Assembly: GCA_004020315.1 (NCBI GenBank)
Contig: SAQG01000006.1
Span: 75,465-139,464 of the forward strand
Direction: 5' to 3'
DNA length: 64,000 bases
From: Mesorhizobium sp.
GTDB taxonomy: Bacteria > Pseudomonadota > Alphaproteobacteria > Rhizobiales > Rhizobiaceae
In this document: one piece after another, positions 10,121-18,690 of the stretch
Layout: each line of letters begins with the position of its first letter
Position numbering within the stretch: the first letter of the stretch is position 1
The notes under the pieces: generated by a model
The model's input: the letters and a program-made list of their open reading frames with translations, nothing else
The model's database searches: none
Told to the model about the DNA's origin: nothing
Made by a program: the position numbers and the translations under genes

Positions 10121-10149
10121 GACGCACCGGCGTCCTTAAGCGCCCAATC

Positions 10150-10914
10150 TCAATGCCCGCCGGCCTTTGCCTTTCTCCGACGTCGCGCCAGCATGTTGAG
10201 GCCCTCGACCAGCGCAGAGAACCCCATGGCGGCGTAGATGTAGCCCTTCGGCACATGGAAGCCCATGCCGTCGGCGATCAGCGTCATGCCGATCATCAGC
10301 AGGAAGCTCAGCGCCAGCATGACGATGCTGGGATTCTTGGCGATGAAATCGGCGAGCGGCCCGGCCGCCAGCATCATCACGGTGACCGCCACGATCACGG
10401 CGATGTACATGATGGCGATCTCGTCGGTCATGCCGACCGCGGTGATGATCGAATCGATCGAGAAGACGAGGTCGAGCAGCAGGATCTGGAAGATGGCGCC
10501 GGCCATCGAAAGCTGCAGCGTCTGGCCTATCATCGTGTCCTGGTGATCCTCGAGATCGACCGTGTGGTGGATCTCCTTGGTCGCTTTCCAGACGAGGAAC
10601 AGGCCACCGGCGATCAGGATCAGATCGCGCCAGGAAAAACCATGGCCGAAAGCGGTGAATACCGGCGCTGTCAACTGGACGATGATCGAGATGGTGGCAA
10701 GCAGCACCAGCCGCATGATCAGCGCGGCAGAAATGCCAAGCCGCCGGGCGCGGGCCCTTTGTGCCTCCGGTAATTTGTTGGTCAGGATCGAGATGAAGAT
10801 CAGATTGTCGATGCCGAGCACGACCTCCAGCACGATCAGCGTCAGCAACGCTACCCATGCGGTCGGGTCGGAGACAAAGGCGAAATGCGGCGTCAAGAAC
10901 TCGATTAGCTGCAT
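10150..10914 (-). CDS. TerC family integral membrane protein
   Basis: A 254-residue membrane protein with about seven hydrophobic segments and the family motifs [12 protein letters not shown] near the N-terminus and [15 protein letters not shown] in the middle, where paired acidic residues lie in the membrane. TerC-family proteins are linked to tellurite resistance and to loading exported enzymes with manganese. No ter genes are nearby, so a metal-transport role is the more likely one; this is inference. Confidence 0.9.
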   Translation of the reverse strand: MQLIEFLTPHFAFVSDPTAWVALLTLIVLEVVLGIDNLIFISILTNKLPEAQRARARRLGISAALIMRLVLLATISIIVQLTAPVFTAFGHGFSWRDLILIAGGLFLVWKATKEIHHTVDLEDHQDTMIGQTLQLSMAGAIFQILLLDLVFSIDSIITAVGMTDEIAIMYIAVIVAVTVMMLAAGPLADFIAKNPSIVMLALSFLLMIGMTLIADGMGFHVPKGYIYAAMGFSALVEGLNMLARRRRKAKAGGH

Positions 10915-10986
10915 GGAGGTCGTCCCCTCTTTACGATCTGAAGCAGGTGTAGTCGGCAGTTAGGTATTACATCGCTTATATCAATG

Positions 10987-11811
10987 TCATGACCAGAACG
11001 AGGGCGCCGTTTCCTCCAGCCGCGGCCCGCGGCGAAACGGCGCAATCCGCTCGGTCAGGCCGCTGCGATCCGAAATGTCGACACCGACGCCGCACAATGT
11101 CGCCGGGCCGGTCGCCGCCTCGAAGCGTCCTTTCGGCACCTTCGACAGAAACCGGTTGAGCGGCTCCTCCTTGTCCATGCCGAGCGAAGAATCATAGTCG
11201 CCGCACATGCCGGCGTCTGAGATGTAGCCGGTGCCGCCGTTGAGGATATGATGGTCGCCGGTCGGCTGATGCGTGTGGGTTCCGACGACCAGGCTGGCGC
11301 GGCCGTCGACAAAATGCGCAAAGCACATTTTTTCAGAGGTCGCCTCGGCGTGGAAATCGATGACCACCGCATCGGCCTGCTCGCCGAGCGGGCAGGCAGC
11401 AAGCTCGCGCTCACCGGCCTGGAACGGATCGTCGAGTTCGGGATGCATGAACACCCGGCCCATGATGTTGGCGACCAGAACACGCGCGCCGTTCCTGGCG
11501 ATGTAGACGCCGGAGCCCCGCCCCGGCGTGCCCTTGGGGAAATTGGACGGACGCAGGAACCGTTCCTCGCGCGGCGCGAAAGCCAGCGCATCGCGCTGGT
11601 CCCAGACATGGTTGCCGGTGGTGACGACATCGGCACCCGCCGAGATCGTCTCGCGAAAGATCTCTTCGGTGATGCCGAAGCCGCCGGCGGCGTTCTCACC
11701 ATTGACGATGACGAAGTCGAGTTTGAAATCCGAGATCAGGCCGGGCAGTTGTTCCCACACCGCCGTGCGTCCCGTCTTGCCGACCATATCGCCGAGGAAG
11801 AGAAGTCTCAT
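10987..11811 (-). CDS. ymdB: TIGR00282 / YmdB-type metallophosphoesterase
   Basis: A 274-residue calcineurin-like phosphoesterase. The metal-binding motifs appear in order: LGDMVGKTGR at the N-terminus, NGENAAGG, TGNHVWDQ, and VDGRASLVVGTHTHQPTGD towards the end. Homologues hydrolyse 2',3'-cyclic nucleotides and affect biofilm and RNA turnover in Bacillus. Its place after fthC and the 6S RNA on the same strand fits the usual rhizobial order. Confidence 0.92.
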   Translation of the reverse strand: MRLLFLGDMVGKTGRTAVWEQLPGLISDFKLDFVIVNGENAAGGFGITEEIFRETISAGADVVTTGNHVWDQRDALAFAPREERFLRPSNFPKGTPGRGSGVYIARNGARVLVANIMGRVFMHPELDDPFQAGERELAACPLGEQADAVVIDFHAEATSEKMCFAHFVDGRASLVVGTHTHQPTGDHHILNGGTGYISDAGMCGDYDSSLGMDKEEPLNRFLSKVPKGRFEAATGPATLCGVGVDISDRSGLTERIAPFRRGPRLEETAPSFWS

Positions 11812-11893
11812 ATAAGGATGATCCCGAACCGAAGGTCAGCGAAGCAAAAAAGCTGCATGACTTTCGGAAAAGACCATGCGTCCAGGAACTTAT

Positions 11894-12481
11894 CTACAAT
11901 TTCGGCGCGAACCGGCGCAACCCGCTCTCGGTGAGTATTTCCGAGATGATCACGTCATGCGGCTCGTCCGGCACCAGCGCCACCTCCTGGCAATCGAAAG
12001 CAATGCCGATCAGCCGCGGCGGCTGCCCCTTGTCGACCAGCCGCGCGATCGCCCGGTCGTAGTAACCGGCGCCGTAGCCGATGCGGTGGCCGCGCGCGTC
12101 GAAAGCCGCGAGCGGCACCAGCATCACCTGGGGATCGAGCACCTCGGCCTCTTCATGCGGCCCGACGGTGCCGAACCCCATGTCGATCATCGGTGCGCCG
12201 CGCACCAATTCGCGAAAGACGATGGTGGCCTTGTCGAGAATGGCGGGCAGGCAAAGCCTTGCCCCCTTTTCGCGCAAGGCGAACATCAGCGGCCGGACGT
12301 CGACTTCCGAGCGCATCGGCCAGAAGCCGGAGACGATCTGGCCCGGCTCGACGGCGATGCTGTCCCGCGCCGTCTCGGCCATTTCGAGCGCCGCTTCCAC
12401 CCGCCAGAATGGATCGAGCGCGTCGCGGCGCCCGAGTGCTTCCTTGCGGAGACGTCTTTTCAGTTCTTTTGGGGAGATCAT
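11894..12481 (-). CDS. fthC: 5-formyltetrahydrofolate cyclo-ligase
   Basis: A 195-residue enzyme that converts 5-formyl-THF to 5,10-methenyl-THF using ATP, returning stored folate to the one-carbon pool. The N-terminus SPKELKRRLRKEALGRRDAL and the C-terminal GYGAGYYDR nucleotide-binding motif are diagnostic. The ATG at 12481 fits the family start; a longer open frame upstream would run into the RNA gene. A 6S RNA gene lies about 100 bases upstream on the same strand, as in many proteobacteria. Confidence 0.94.
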   Translation of the reverse strand: MISPKELKRRLRKEALGRRDALDPFWRVEAALEMAETARDSIAVEPGQIVSGFWPMRSEVDVRPLMFALREKGARLCLPAILDKATIVFRELVRGAPMIDMGFGTVGPHEEAEVLDPQVMLVPLAAFDARGHRIGYGAGYYDRAIARLVDKGQPPRLIGIAFDCQEVALVPDEPHDVIISEILTESGLRRFAPKL

Positions 12482-12580
12482 GGAGCCAAGGTAGAAAAGG
12501 TCGGATCTGATTGGAGCATTGGGAGCGACGTTTTCTACCGCATGATCCACCGAACCGTGAGTGGATCCTTTGCGTCGAGT

Positions 12581-12735
12581 GACGATCCACACAACCGGTG
12601 GAGAGAGCGATCCCGGGAACCTACAAAGTAGGTGGGCGCCGTATGAGAAAACCCACGGGTCTTCCCAGGGACAGCTCCCTAGGGATCATTAAGGCCCCGG
12701 GGAAAATGTTCTCCTGCCGGGAAGCGCAGACCGTC
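12581..12735 (-). ncRNA. ssrS: 6S RNA
   Basis: No protein-coding frame fits here, and the place directly upstream of the folate cyclo-ligase gene is the classic one for 6S RNA, the RNA that sequesters RNA polymerase in stationary phase. On the minus strand a -10 box TATATT (12747-12742) is followed 7 bases later by the proposed start at 12735. The first seven bases GACGGUC pair with GAUCGUC at 12587-12581, giving a 155-base RNA with a closed terminal stem. Inside it GAUCCC pairs with GGGAUC, and small hairpins ACCC/GGGU and CCUAC/GUAGG are seen. Both the length and the rod-like folding match the class. The -35 box is weak. Confidence 0.8.
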
Positions 12736-12917
12736 ACGACCAATATAGGCCGACGATCGACCAAGCGCCAGTGAGACGGCCATGTTCGGCGGCTTTATTC
12801 GTTGCAAGATCCTGGCTCTGAGCTGCGCGGCGCAAGGTTTCACCGCGCTCTCGCCGCTGCGCCTTGCACAGGCTGGACTGTCTCCTTACGGTTGCCCTCA
12901 AAAAACGAGGAGCAAGA

Positions 12918-13757
12918 ATGCGTTTCGAAGGCACGGCGGCCTATGTCGCCGACAAGGATCTGATGGTGGCGGTCAACGCGGCAATCGCGCTGGAGCGGCC
13001 ATTGCTGGTCAAGGGCGAGCCCGGCACCGGTAAGACCGAACTGGCCAGGCAAGTGTCGGCCGCGCTCGGCCTTGAGCTGATCGAATGGCACGTAAAGTCG
13101 ACGACAAAGGCGCAGCAGGGCCTCTACGAGTATGACGCCGTCTCGCGGCTGCGCGACAGCCAGCTCGGCGACGAGCGCTTCAACGACATCAGGAACTATA
13201 TCAAGCGCGGCAAGCTGTGGGACGCCTTCGCCGCCGGCAAGAAAGTCGTGCTTCTGATCGACGAGATCGACAAGGCCGATATCGAGTTCCCCAACGATTT
13301 GTTGCAGGAACTCGATAGAATGGAGTTCTTCGTCTACGAGACCGGCGAAACGATCCGCGCCGCTGTGCGCCCGATCGTCATCATCACCTCCAACAACGAG
13401 AAGGAACTGCCGGACGCGTTCCTGCGCCGCTGCTTCTTCCACTACATCCGCTTCCCCGACGTCGAGACGCTGCACAGGATCGTCGACGTGCACTATCCCG
13501 GTATCAAACAGAACCTGGTGCGTGCCGCACTGACCCAGTTCTACGAGATCCGCGACGTGCCGGGCCTGAAGAAGAAGCCGTCGACCTCCGAGGCACTCGA
13601 CTGGATCAGGCTCTTGGTCGCCGACGACATCGCGCCCGAGGATCTGCGCGCCGACCCGAAAAACGCGCTGCCCAAGCTGCACGGTGCGCTTTTGAAGAAC
13701 GAACAGGACGTGCATCTGTTCGAGCGCTTGGCTTTCATGGCGAGAAGGCAAGGGTGA
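12918..13757 (+). CDS. MoxR-type AAA+ ATPase
   Basis: A 279-residue AAA+ protein with Walker A GEPGTGKT at 33-40, Walker B VVLLIDEIDKAD and sensor ITSNNEKELP. MoxR ATPases act as chaperones that activate or assemble target complexes together with VWA-domain partners. The ATG at 12918 follows ACGAGGAGCAAGA. The expected partner, a CoxE-like VWA protein, lies 1.2 kb downstream on the same strand, with a GNAT gene and hicAB in between. Confidence 0.9.
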   Translation: MRFEGTAAYVADKDLMVAVNAAIALERPLLVKGEPGTGKTELARQVSAALGLELIEWHVKSTTKAQQGLYEYDAVSRLRDSQLGDERFNDIRNYIKRGKLWDAFAAGKKVVLLIDEIDKADIEFPNDLLQELDRMEFFVYETGETIRAAVRPIVIITSNNEKELPDAFLRRCFFHYIRFPDVETLHRIVDVHYPGIKQNLVRAALTQFYEIRDVPGLKKKPSTSEALDWIRLLVADDIAPEDLRADPKNALPKLHGALLKNEQDVHLFERLAFMARRQG

Positions 13758-13872
13758 GGAGCGGCCCGCGCCGCGAGCGAAAGGGGTCGGACAGCGCTTT
13801 CCCCTTGCTGGACCGTTGCCGCCAACAGGGCACCGGGGCAGCTTCGGGCCTAAAGCTTCAGAGGGAAATGAA

Positions 13873-14319
13873 ATGACCGAGATCACTGTCCGCCCACTGG
13901 CACAATCCGACCACGCCGACTGGCAGCGCCTGTGGACCGCCTACCTCACCTTCTACGAAACCAAGCTGCCGGAAGAGGTCTATGCCGTCACCTGGAAGCG
14001 GCTGTTCACGGAAGGTGAATTCGAGCCGAAGGGGTTCATCGCCACCCTCGACGGCAAGGCGGTCGGCCTGACGCACTATCTCTACCATCGCTCGTGCTGG
14101 TCGCAGATGAACAACTGCTATCTGCAGGACCTGTTCGCCGACCCGGAGGTGCGCGGCAAAGGCGTCGGCGCCACCTTGATCGAAGCGGTCAAGCAGGAAG
14201 CCGGCAAGATCGGCGTCAAGAACGTCTACTGGATGACGCACGAGACCAACACCACCGCGCGCAAGCTCTACGATCACGTGGCGCGGCGCACCGGCTTCAT
14301 CGAATATGATTTGATGTGA
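13873..14319 (+). CDS. GNAT family N-acetyltransferase
   Basis: A 148-residue acetyltransferase. The acetyl-CoA-binding motif (R/Q-x-x-G-x-G/A) is seen in EVRGKGVGATLI and the C-terminal RRTGFIEYDLM closes the fold. The acceptor is unknown. The start at 13873 follows GAGGGAAATGAA. It lies between moxR and hicAB on the same strand; whether it belongs to either unit is not clear. Confidence 0.88.
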   Translation: MTEITVRPLAQSDHADWQRLWTAYLTFYETKLPEEVYAVTWKRLFTEGEFEPKGFIATLDGKAVGLTHYLYHRSCWSQMNNCYLQDLFADPEVRGKGVGATLIEAVKQEAGKIGVKNVYWMTHETNTTARKLYDHVARRTGFIEYDLM

Positions 14320-14331
14320 TAACGCCGACGA

Positions 14332-14365
14332 TTGAAATAGCCGCTGTTGCGCAATATATTGCGCA
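14332..14365 (+). promoter_or_regulatory. hicAB promoter with embedded palindromic operator
   Basis: A -35 box TTGAAA (14332-14337) and a -10 box TATATT (14355-14360) are separated by exactly 17 bases. The -10 box lies in the middle of the perfect 18-base palindrome TGCGCAATATATTGCGCA (14348-14365). Binding of HicB or the HicAB complex there would block RNA polymerase, giving the autorepression typical of toxin-antitoxin operons. Confidence 0.85.
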
Positions 14366-14380
14366 TGATCAGGAGTGCTC

Positions 14381-14575
14381 GTGCCGCTGATCGAGACCAA
14401 CACACGCAAGATCGTCACCAGGCTTTTGCGCGACGGCTGGGTGAACGTAGGCGGCGGCAAGCATGAGAAGTATGAGCATCCGGAGAGGCCGGAGATCATG
14501 ATCATCGTGCCGCGGCATCGCGAACAATCTCCGGGTGTCGCACGGTCGATCGCCCGGCTTGCCGGATGGATTTAA
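14381..14575 (+). CDS. hicA: HicA-type mRNA interferase toxin
   Basis: A 64-residue toxin of the HicA family, a small double-stranded-RNA-binding-like fold that cleaves mRNA. The catalytic histidine is His28 in GGGKHEKYEHPE. I prefer the GTG at 14381 because AGGAG lies 5 bases upstream; a GTG at 14375 is also in frame but overlaps the Shine-Dalgarno. The antitoxin gene begins 9 bases after the stop. Toxin-first order is normal for hicAB. Confidence 0.9.
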   Translation: MPLIETNTRKIVTRLLRDGWVNVGGGKHEKYEHPERPEIMIIVPRHREQSPGVARSIARLAGWI

Positions 14576-14584
14576 GGAGGAACC

Positions 14585-14989
14585 ATGACGCACTATGTCG
14601 GAGTTCTTGACGGCGCAGACGATATCTGGGGCGTGCGGGTGCCCGATCTTCCCGGATGTCACGGCGGTGGCGCAAGTCCCGAAGAGGCCATAGCCGATGC
14701 GACCTCCGCCGTCCGCGAATGGGCCGAGGCACGAATGGCGAAGCACTTGCCCTTGCCCGGCTCGCGCACAGTGGCAGATCTGCTCCGACTGGGCGAAATC
14801 GATAGCGCTGCCGGCGAATCTGCCGTGATGATCCCAGTGCTGATCGATTCCGGACGGCCTGTCCGGGCCAATCTGTCGCTCGACGCAGGCCTTTTGGCGG
14901 CAATCGATGCCGAAGCGAGCCGACGCGGCCTCACGCGTTCCGCTTTCATCGCCAGCGCCGCACGGGAGAAGATTGAAGGGCACAGATAA
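14585..14989 (+). CDS. hicB: HicB-type antitoxin
   Basis: A 134-residue antitoxin. The N-terminal part (about 1-60) is the HicB partial RNase-H-like fold (WGVRVPDLPGCHGGGASPEEA) that binds HicA, and the C-terminal part (about 95-130) is a ribbon-helix-helix-type DNA-binding segment (RANLSLDAGLLAAIDAEA). TTAAGGAGGAACC gives a strong ribosome binding site, fitting the need for more antitoxin than toxin. The palindrome in front of hicA is the likely target. Confidence 0.92.
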   Translation: MTHYVGVLDGADDIWGVRVPDLPGCHGGGASPEEAIADATSAVREWAEARMAKHLPLPGSRTVADLLRLGEIDSAAGESAVMIPVLIDSGRPVRANLSLDAGLLAAIDAEASRRGLTRSAFIASAAREKIEGHR

Positions 14990-14998
14990 AGTCGGACG

Positions 14999-16189
14999 AT
15001 GTTCATTCCCTTCTTCCTCGAACTGAAGGCTGCGCGGGTTCCCGTCTCGCTCCGGGAATATCTGTCGCTGCTGGAAGGGCTGGAGGCGGGGCTGGTCGAT
15101 TATGACGTCGAGGGGTTTTACTATCTCGCCCGCGCGGCACTGGTGAAGGACGAGCGCCACATCGACCGTTTCGACCAGGTCTTTTCGCACGTCTTCAAGG
15201 GCGTCGAAGCGCTGGCTGGCGAAAACGTGGTCGATGTCGCAAACATTCCGGAGGAATGGCTGCACCGGCTTGCCGAAAAACACCTGACCGATGAGGAGAA
15301 AAAACTGGTCGAGGCGCTCGGCGGTTTCGAAAAGCTGATGGAGACGTTGAAGAAGCGGCTGGAAGAACAGAAGGCCCGTCACCAGGGCGGGTCGAAATGG
15401 ATCGGCACCGGCGGCACCTCACCCTTCGGCGCCTATGGCTACAATCCCGAAGGCGTGCGCATCGGCCAGCAGGAGAGCCGCAACCGCCGCGCGGTGAAAG
15501 TCTGGGACAAGCGCGAGTTCAGGAATTTCGACGATGCCGTCGAACTCGGCACCCGCAACATCAAGATCGCGCTGAAGCGCTTGCGCCGCTGGGTGCGCGA
15601 AGGCGCCGAGGAGGAGTTCGACCTGCCCGGCACCATCCACGCCACGGCCGAGCACGGCTATCTCGACGTGCGGACACGGCCCGAACGGCGCAACGCCGTG
15701 AAGCTGCTGATGTTCTTCGATGTCGGCGGCTCGATGGACGATCACATCAGAAGCGTCGAGGAGCTGTTTTCGGCCGCCCGCGCCGAATTCCGCCAGCTCG
15801 AATATTTCTACTTCCACAACTGCCTCTACGAAGGCGTCTGGAAAGACAATAGCCGCCGCCATGCGGAGGTGATTCCGACCTTCGATCTGCTCCACAAATA
15901 CGGTCAGGACTACAAGGTGATCGTCGTCGGCGACGCCTCGATGAGCCCCTATGAGATCGCGCATCCCGGCGGCTCGGTCGAGCACTGGAACCCGGAGGCA
16001 GGCGCCGTCTGGCTCGGCCGTCTGCTGCAGCAGTGGCCGAACGCGGTATGGCTCAACCCGGAGAATGAGAAACACTGGGGCTATACTCATTCGATCGCCA
16101 TGATCCGCGATATCTTTGGCGGCCGCATGTTTCCGCTGACGCTCGCTGGGCTCGAAGCCGCGACGAAACAGCTTTCGAGGAAGCACTGA
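14999..16189 (+). CDS. CoxE-like VWA-domain protein (MoxR partner)
   Basis: A 396-residue protein with a C-terminal von Willebrand factor A domain; the metal-ion-dependent adhesion motif DxGxS appears as FDVGGSMDD near residue 240. The N-terminal half is the helical region typical of CoxE-like proteins, ending in a charged linker (KKRLEEQKARHQGG). Such proteins work with MoxR ATPases. It begins 9 bases after hicB, so it may be read from the hicAB promoter as well as from a moxR promoter. Confidence 0.88.
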   Translation: MFIPFFLELKAARVPVSLREYLSLLEGLEAGLVDYDVEGFYYLARAALVKDERHIDRFDQVFSHVFKGVEALAGENVVDVANIPEEWLHRLAEKHLTDEEKKLVEALGGFEKLMETLKKRLEEQKARHQGGSKWIGTGGTSPFGAYGYNPEGVRIGQQESRNRRAVKVWDKREFRNFDDAVELGTRNIKIALKRLRRWVREGAEEEFDLPGTIHATAEHGYLDVRTRPERRNAVKLLMFFDVGGSMDDHIRSVEELFSAARAEFRQLEYFYFHNCLYEGVWKDNSRRHAEVIPTFDLLHKYGQDYKVIVVGDASMSPYEIAHPGGSVEHWNPEAGAVWLGRLLQQWPNAVWLNPENEKHWGYTHSIAMIRDIFGGRMFPLTLAGLEAATKQLSRKH

Positions 16190-16221
16190 ATGGATTTCCG
16201 GCACGCAATCCGGGAGGACCG

Positions 16222-17019
16222 ATGACCTGTTTCCTTTGCCTCCAGTGCGGCGTCCAGTTCGCGGCCGCGGCCGCGCCACCGGACCATTGCCCGATCTGCG
16301 AGGACGAGCGGCAATATGTGCGCTGGGAGGGCCAGGCCTGGATCACGCCGGAAGAGCTCGCCGCCGGACATCGGATCGTGATGAAAAACGACGCCGGCGT
16401 GCTCGCCTTCGGCATCGAGCCGCGCTTCGCCATCGGTCAGCGGGCGCTGCTGGCGCAAACGCCGCACGGCAATGTACTGTGGGACTGCATCTCGATGGTC
16501 AGCGACGAGGCGGTGGCCGAAATCAACCGACGGGGCGGCCTGACCGCGATCGCCATTTCGCACTGCCATTATTATTCGGCAATGGTCGAGTGGAGCGAGG
16601 CGTTTGGCGGCGTTCCGATTTACCTCCACTCCGATGACCGTCAGTGGATCATGAGACCGCATCCGGCTGTTATCAGCTGGGAGGGCGAGACGCGTGCGCT
16701 AAACCCCTCGCTGACACTTATCCGTTGCGGCGGTCACTTTGCCGGTGGCCAGGTGCTGCACTGGAAGCGCAATGGCGGCAATGCCATTCTTGCCGGCGAT
16801 ATCCTGCAGGTGACGCCGACGCGCCGCCATGTCAGCTTCATGTATAGCTACCCGAACTACATCCCGCTCAATGCGGCGGGGGTATCCCGCATAGCGGCGG
16901 CACTGGAGCCTTTCGCGTTCGACCATATCTATGGCGCATGGTGGAACCAGAACGTTATCGGAGATGCAAAGACGGCATTTGCAGGGTCTGTTGCGCGGTA
17001 TCTCGCGGCGATCGCCTGA
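16222..17019 (+). CDS. Metallo-beta-lactamase-fold protein with zinc ribbon
   Basis: A 265-residue protein starting with a rubredoxin-like zinc ribbon (Cys6-x2-Cys9 and Cys23-x2-Cys26), followed by a metallo-beta-lactamase fold. The usual HxHxDH motif reads His114-Cys-His116-Tyr-Tyr-Ser, so the Asp and third His of the second metal site are missing; His172 (CGGH) and the Asp in LAGD are kept. The enzyme may bind one metal or have a changed mechanism. It follows the VWA gene by 32 bases on the same strand. Confidence 0.82.
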   Translation: MTCFLCLQCGVQFAAAAAPPDHCPICEDERQYVRWEGQAWITPEELAAGHRIVMKNDAGVLAFGIEPRFAIGQRALLAQTPHGNVLWDCISMVSDEAVAEINRRGGLTAIAISHCHYYSAMVEWSEAFGGVPIYLHSDDRQWIMRPHPAVISWEGETRALNPSLTLIRCGGHFAGGQVLHWKRNGGNAILAGDILQVTPTRRHVSFMYSYPNYIPLNAAGVSRIAAALEPFAFDHIYGAWWNQNVIGDAKTAFAGSVARYLAAIA

Positions 17020-17128
17020 TGAATTCTTCGCGGCGGGATCGGAAATGCGGGCAACCGCCGTAACGAATGCCTAATTTAGGCGAACTTGGGAAGGCAACCC
17101 AAATAGCGGCATGAGCTAAGAGGCAAAA

Positions 17129-17532
17129 ATGGATAGCCATACCTACCCTGTCACCCGCACCGATGCCGAATGGCGCGCCCGGCTGACGCCGGAGCAATAT
17201 GCGGTGATGCGCAACCACGGCACCGAGCGGCCGGGAAGCTGCGCCCTGCTCCACGAGAAGCGCGCCGGCACCTTTTCCTGCGTCGGCTGTGACCAGCCTT
17301 GTTCGAATCCAAGCTGAAGTTCGAGAGCGGCACCGGCTGGCCGAGCTTCAACGATCCGGTGCCCGGTTCGGTCGAGACGACCGTCGACCGCAGCTATGGC
17401 ATGGTTCGCACCGAATGCCACTGCGCCCGCTGCGGCAGCCATCTCGGCCACGTCTTCGAGGACGGCCCGCCACCGACCGGCCTGCGCTATTGCATCAACG
17501 GCGTCGCGCTGAAATTCGAGCCGGCTGCCTGA
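17129..17532 (+). pseudogene. msrB: Peptide-methionine (R)-S-oxide reductase, frameshifted
   Basis: MsrB repairs oxidised methionine. Residues YPVTRTDAEW to FSCVGCDQP are read in the frame starting at 17129, and [16 protein letters not shown] to the end in the next frame up to 17532. One missing base near 17297 (CAGCC-TTGTTC) joins the two halves perfectly: CDQP then LFESKLKF. All functional residues survive across both frames: the zinc CxxC pairs (CVGC and CARC) and the catalytic Cys in RYCING. Without a correction the product stops after 62 residues. It is either a recent pseudogene or a one-base sequencing error. Confidence 0.88.
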
Positions 17533-17593
17533 CTGGAATTCGACGTTGGCAAGGGACGGCTTCGGCCGGCCTTTGCCGGCAGTACCTTTCCGG

Positions 17594-17938
17594 TCAGATC
17601 ACCACCACCAGGATCAGCCACAGAACAGCCCCCAGCGTCATCAGCGATGCCTTGACGCTGCCGGATTTCTCGGCGGTCCGCCACACCGCAAAAGTCAGAA
17701 AGAAATTATACGGCACCGGCGCAAAATGCACCGCCAGAACGACAGCGAGCGGCAGCTTCAGCCCGAGCAGGATCAGCGCCAGCACCGACAATGCGATGTT
17801 GATCGCCGTGCCGACAAGGACAAGATCGCGCCAGAACAGCCGATCGAGTGGAGCCGTACCTTGCCAGCGCGAGCGGAAGAAACCCGCCGCACGGCCTGCC
17901 TTACCGTCTTCGCCTTCGAAAATCTCTGGCGCACTCAT
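17594..17938 (-). CDS. Small hypothetical membrane protein
   Basis: A 114-residue protein with a soluble N-terminus of about 35 residues and three hydrophobic segments (LVLVGTAINIALSVLALILL; the stretch from LPLAVVLAVHF to NFFLTFAVW; SLMTLGAVLWLILVVVI). I do not recognise a family. The N-terminus (MSAPEIFEGEDGKAGRAAGFFRSR, split by charge) looks cytoplasmic. It is convergent with msrB. Confidence 0.7.
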   Translation of the reverse strand: MSAPEIFEGEDGKAGRAAGFFRSRWQGTAPLDRLFWRDLVLVGTAINIALSVLALILLGLKLPLAVVLAVHFAPVPYNFFLTFAVWRTAEKSGSVKASLMTLGAVLWLILVVVI

Positions 17939-18154
17939 CGATGCAGCTTTCTCTCATTCGACAGCCGCAGAGATGTCCAAAGCAGCACGCCTGTCAATGC
18001 AGGTCGATCATCGGCACGCAAGCGTATGATTTGACAGATTGTCATCAAACGGTCGTGAAACCTTTCTACGTCGCCCTTGTCGGCATCTCGGCAAGGACAC
18101 CTTGCCGGAATCTGCTGCTCCCATCATCCAGTCGCCTGCCCAGGAGGTCTTGAG

Positions 18155-18664
18155 ATGAGCGATAATGTCTACAACGTGCTGTTTCTTTGCAACGCCAATT
18201 CGGCGCGATCCATCATGGCGGAAGCCATCCTCAATCGGCTCGGTGCCGGCAGGTTCAAGGCCTTTTCCGCCGGTTCGCAGCCGAAGGGCGAGGTCAATCC
18301 CTACGCACTGCAACTGCTCGAAAGCCTCAACTACGATACGAGCTTCGCCCGCTCGAAAGGCTGGGACGAGTTTGCCGAGCCCGACGCGCCGGAAATGAAT
18401 TTCATCTTCACGCTTTGCGACAGCACCGCGAATGAGTCCTGTCCGATCTGGCCTGGTCATCCGATGACCGCGCTCTGGTCGATACCAGATCCAGCCAAGG
18501 CAGAGGGCACCGAAGCCGAACTGCACCTTGCCTTTGCCGATGCCTATCGCATGCTCAACAACCGCATTTCGCTGTTCACCAATCTGCGGGTTGATGCACT
18601 CGACCATCTGGCGTTGCAACAGCATCTCGATGAGATCGGCCGCGATACGCCAAAGCCGAACTAG
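18155..18664 (+). CDS. Low-molecular-weight phosphatase / arsenate reductase family protein
   Basis: A 169-residue protein with the phosphatase loop CNANSARS (Cys12 to Arg18, pattern CX5R) and a later DPA segment in IPDPAKAEG. This fold includes protein tyrosine phosphatases and thioredoxin-coupled arsenate reductases; the LFLCNANSARSIMAEAIL start is like the latter group. The start follows CAGGAGGTCTTGAG. No ars operon is nearby (the ArsR at 8384 lacks a metal site), so the arsenate role is unproven. Confidence 0.8.
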   Translation: MSDNVYNVLFLCNANSARSIMAEAILNRLGAGRFKAFSAGSQPKGEVNPYALQLLESLNYDTSFARSKGWDEFAEPDAPEMNFIFTLCDSTANESCPIWPGHPMTALWSIPDPAKAEGTEAELHLAFADAYRMLNNRISLFTNLRVDALDHLALQQHLDEIGRDTPKPN

Positions 18665-18690
18665 CTTAAGCGGCCAACAGGCAGGCGAAG

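Noticed and set aside
18155..18664. Arsenic resistance operon with the ArsR at 8384
   Set aside because: They are 10 kb apart, the ArsR lacks the metal-binding Cys pair, and no arsenite pump is present.
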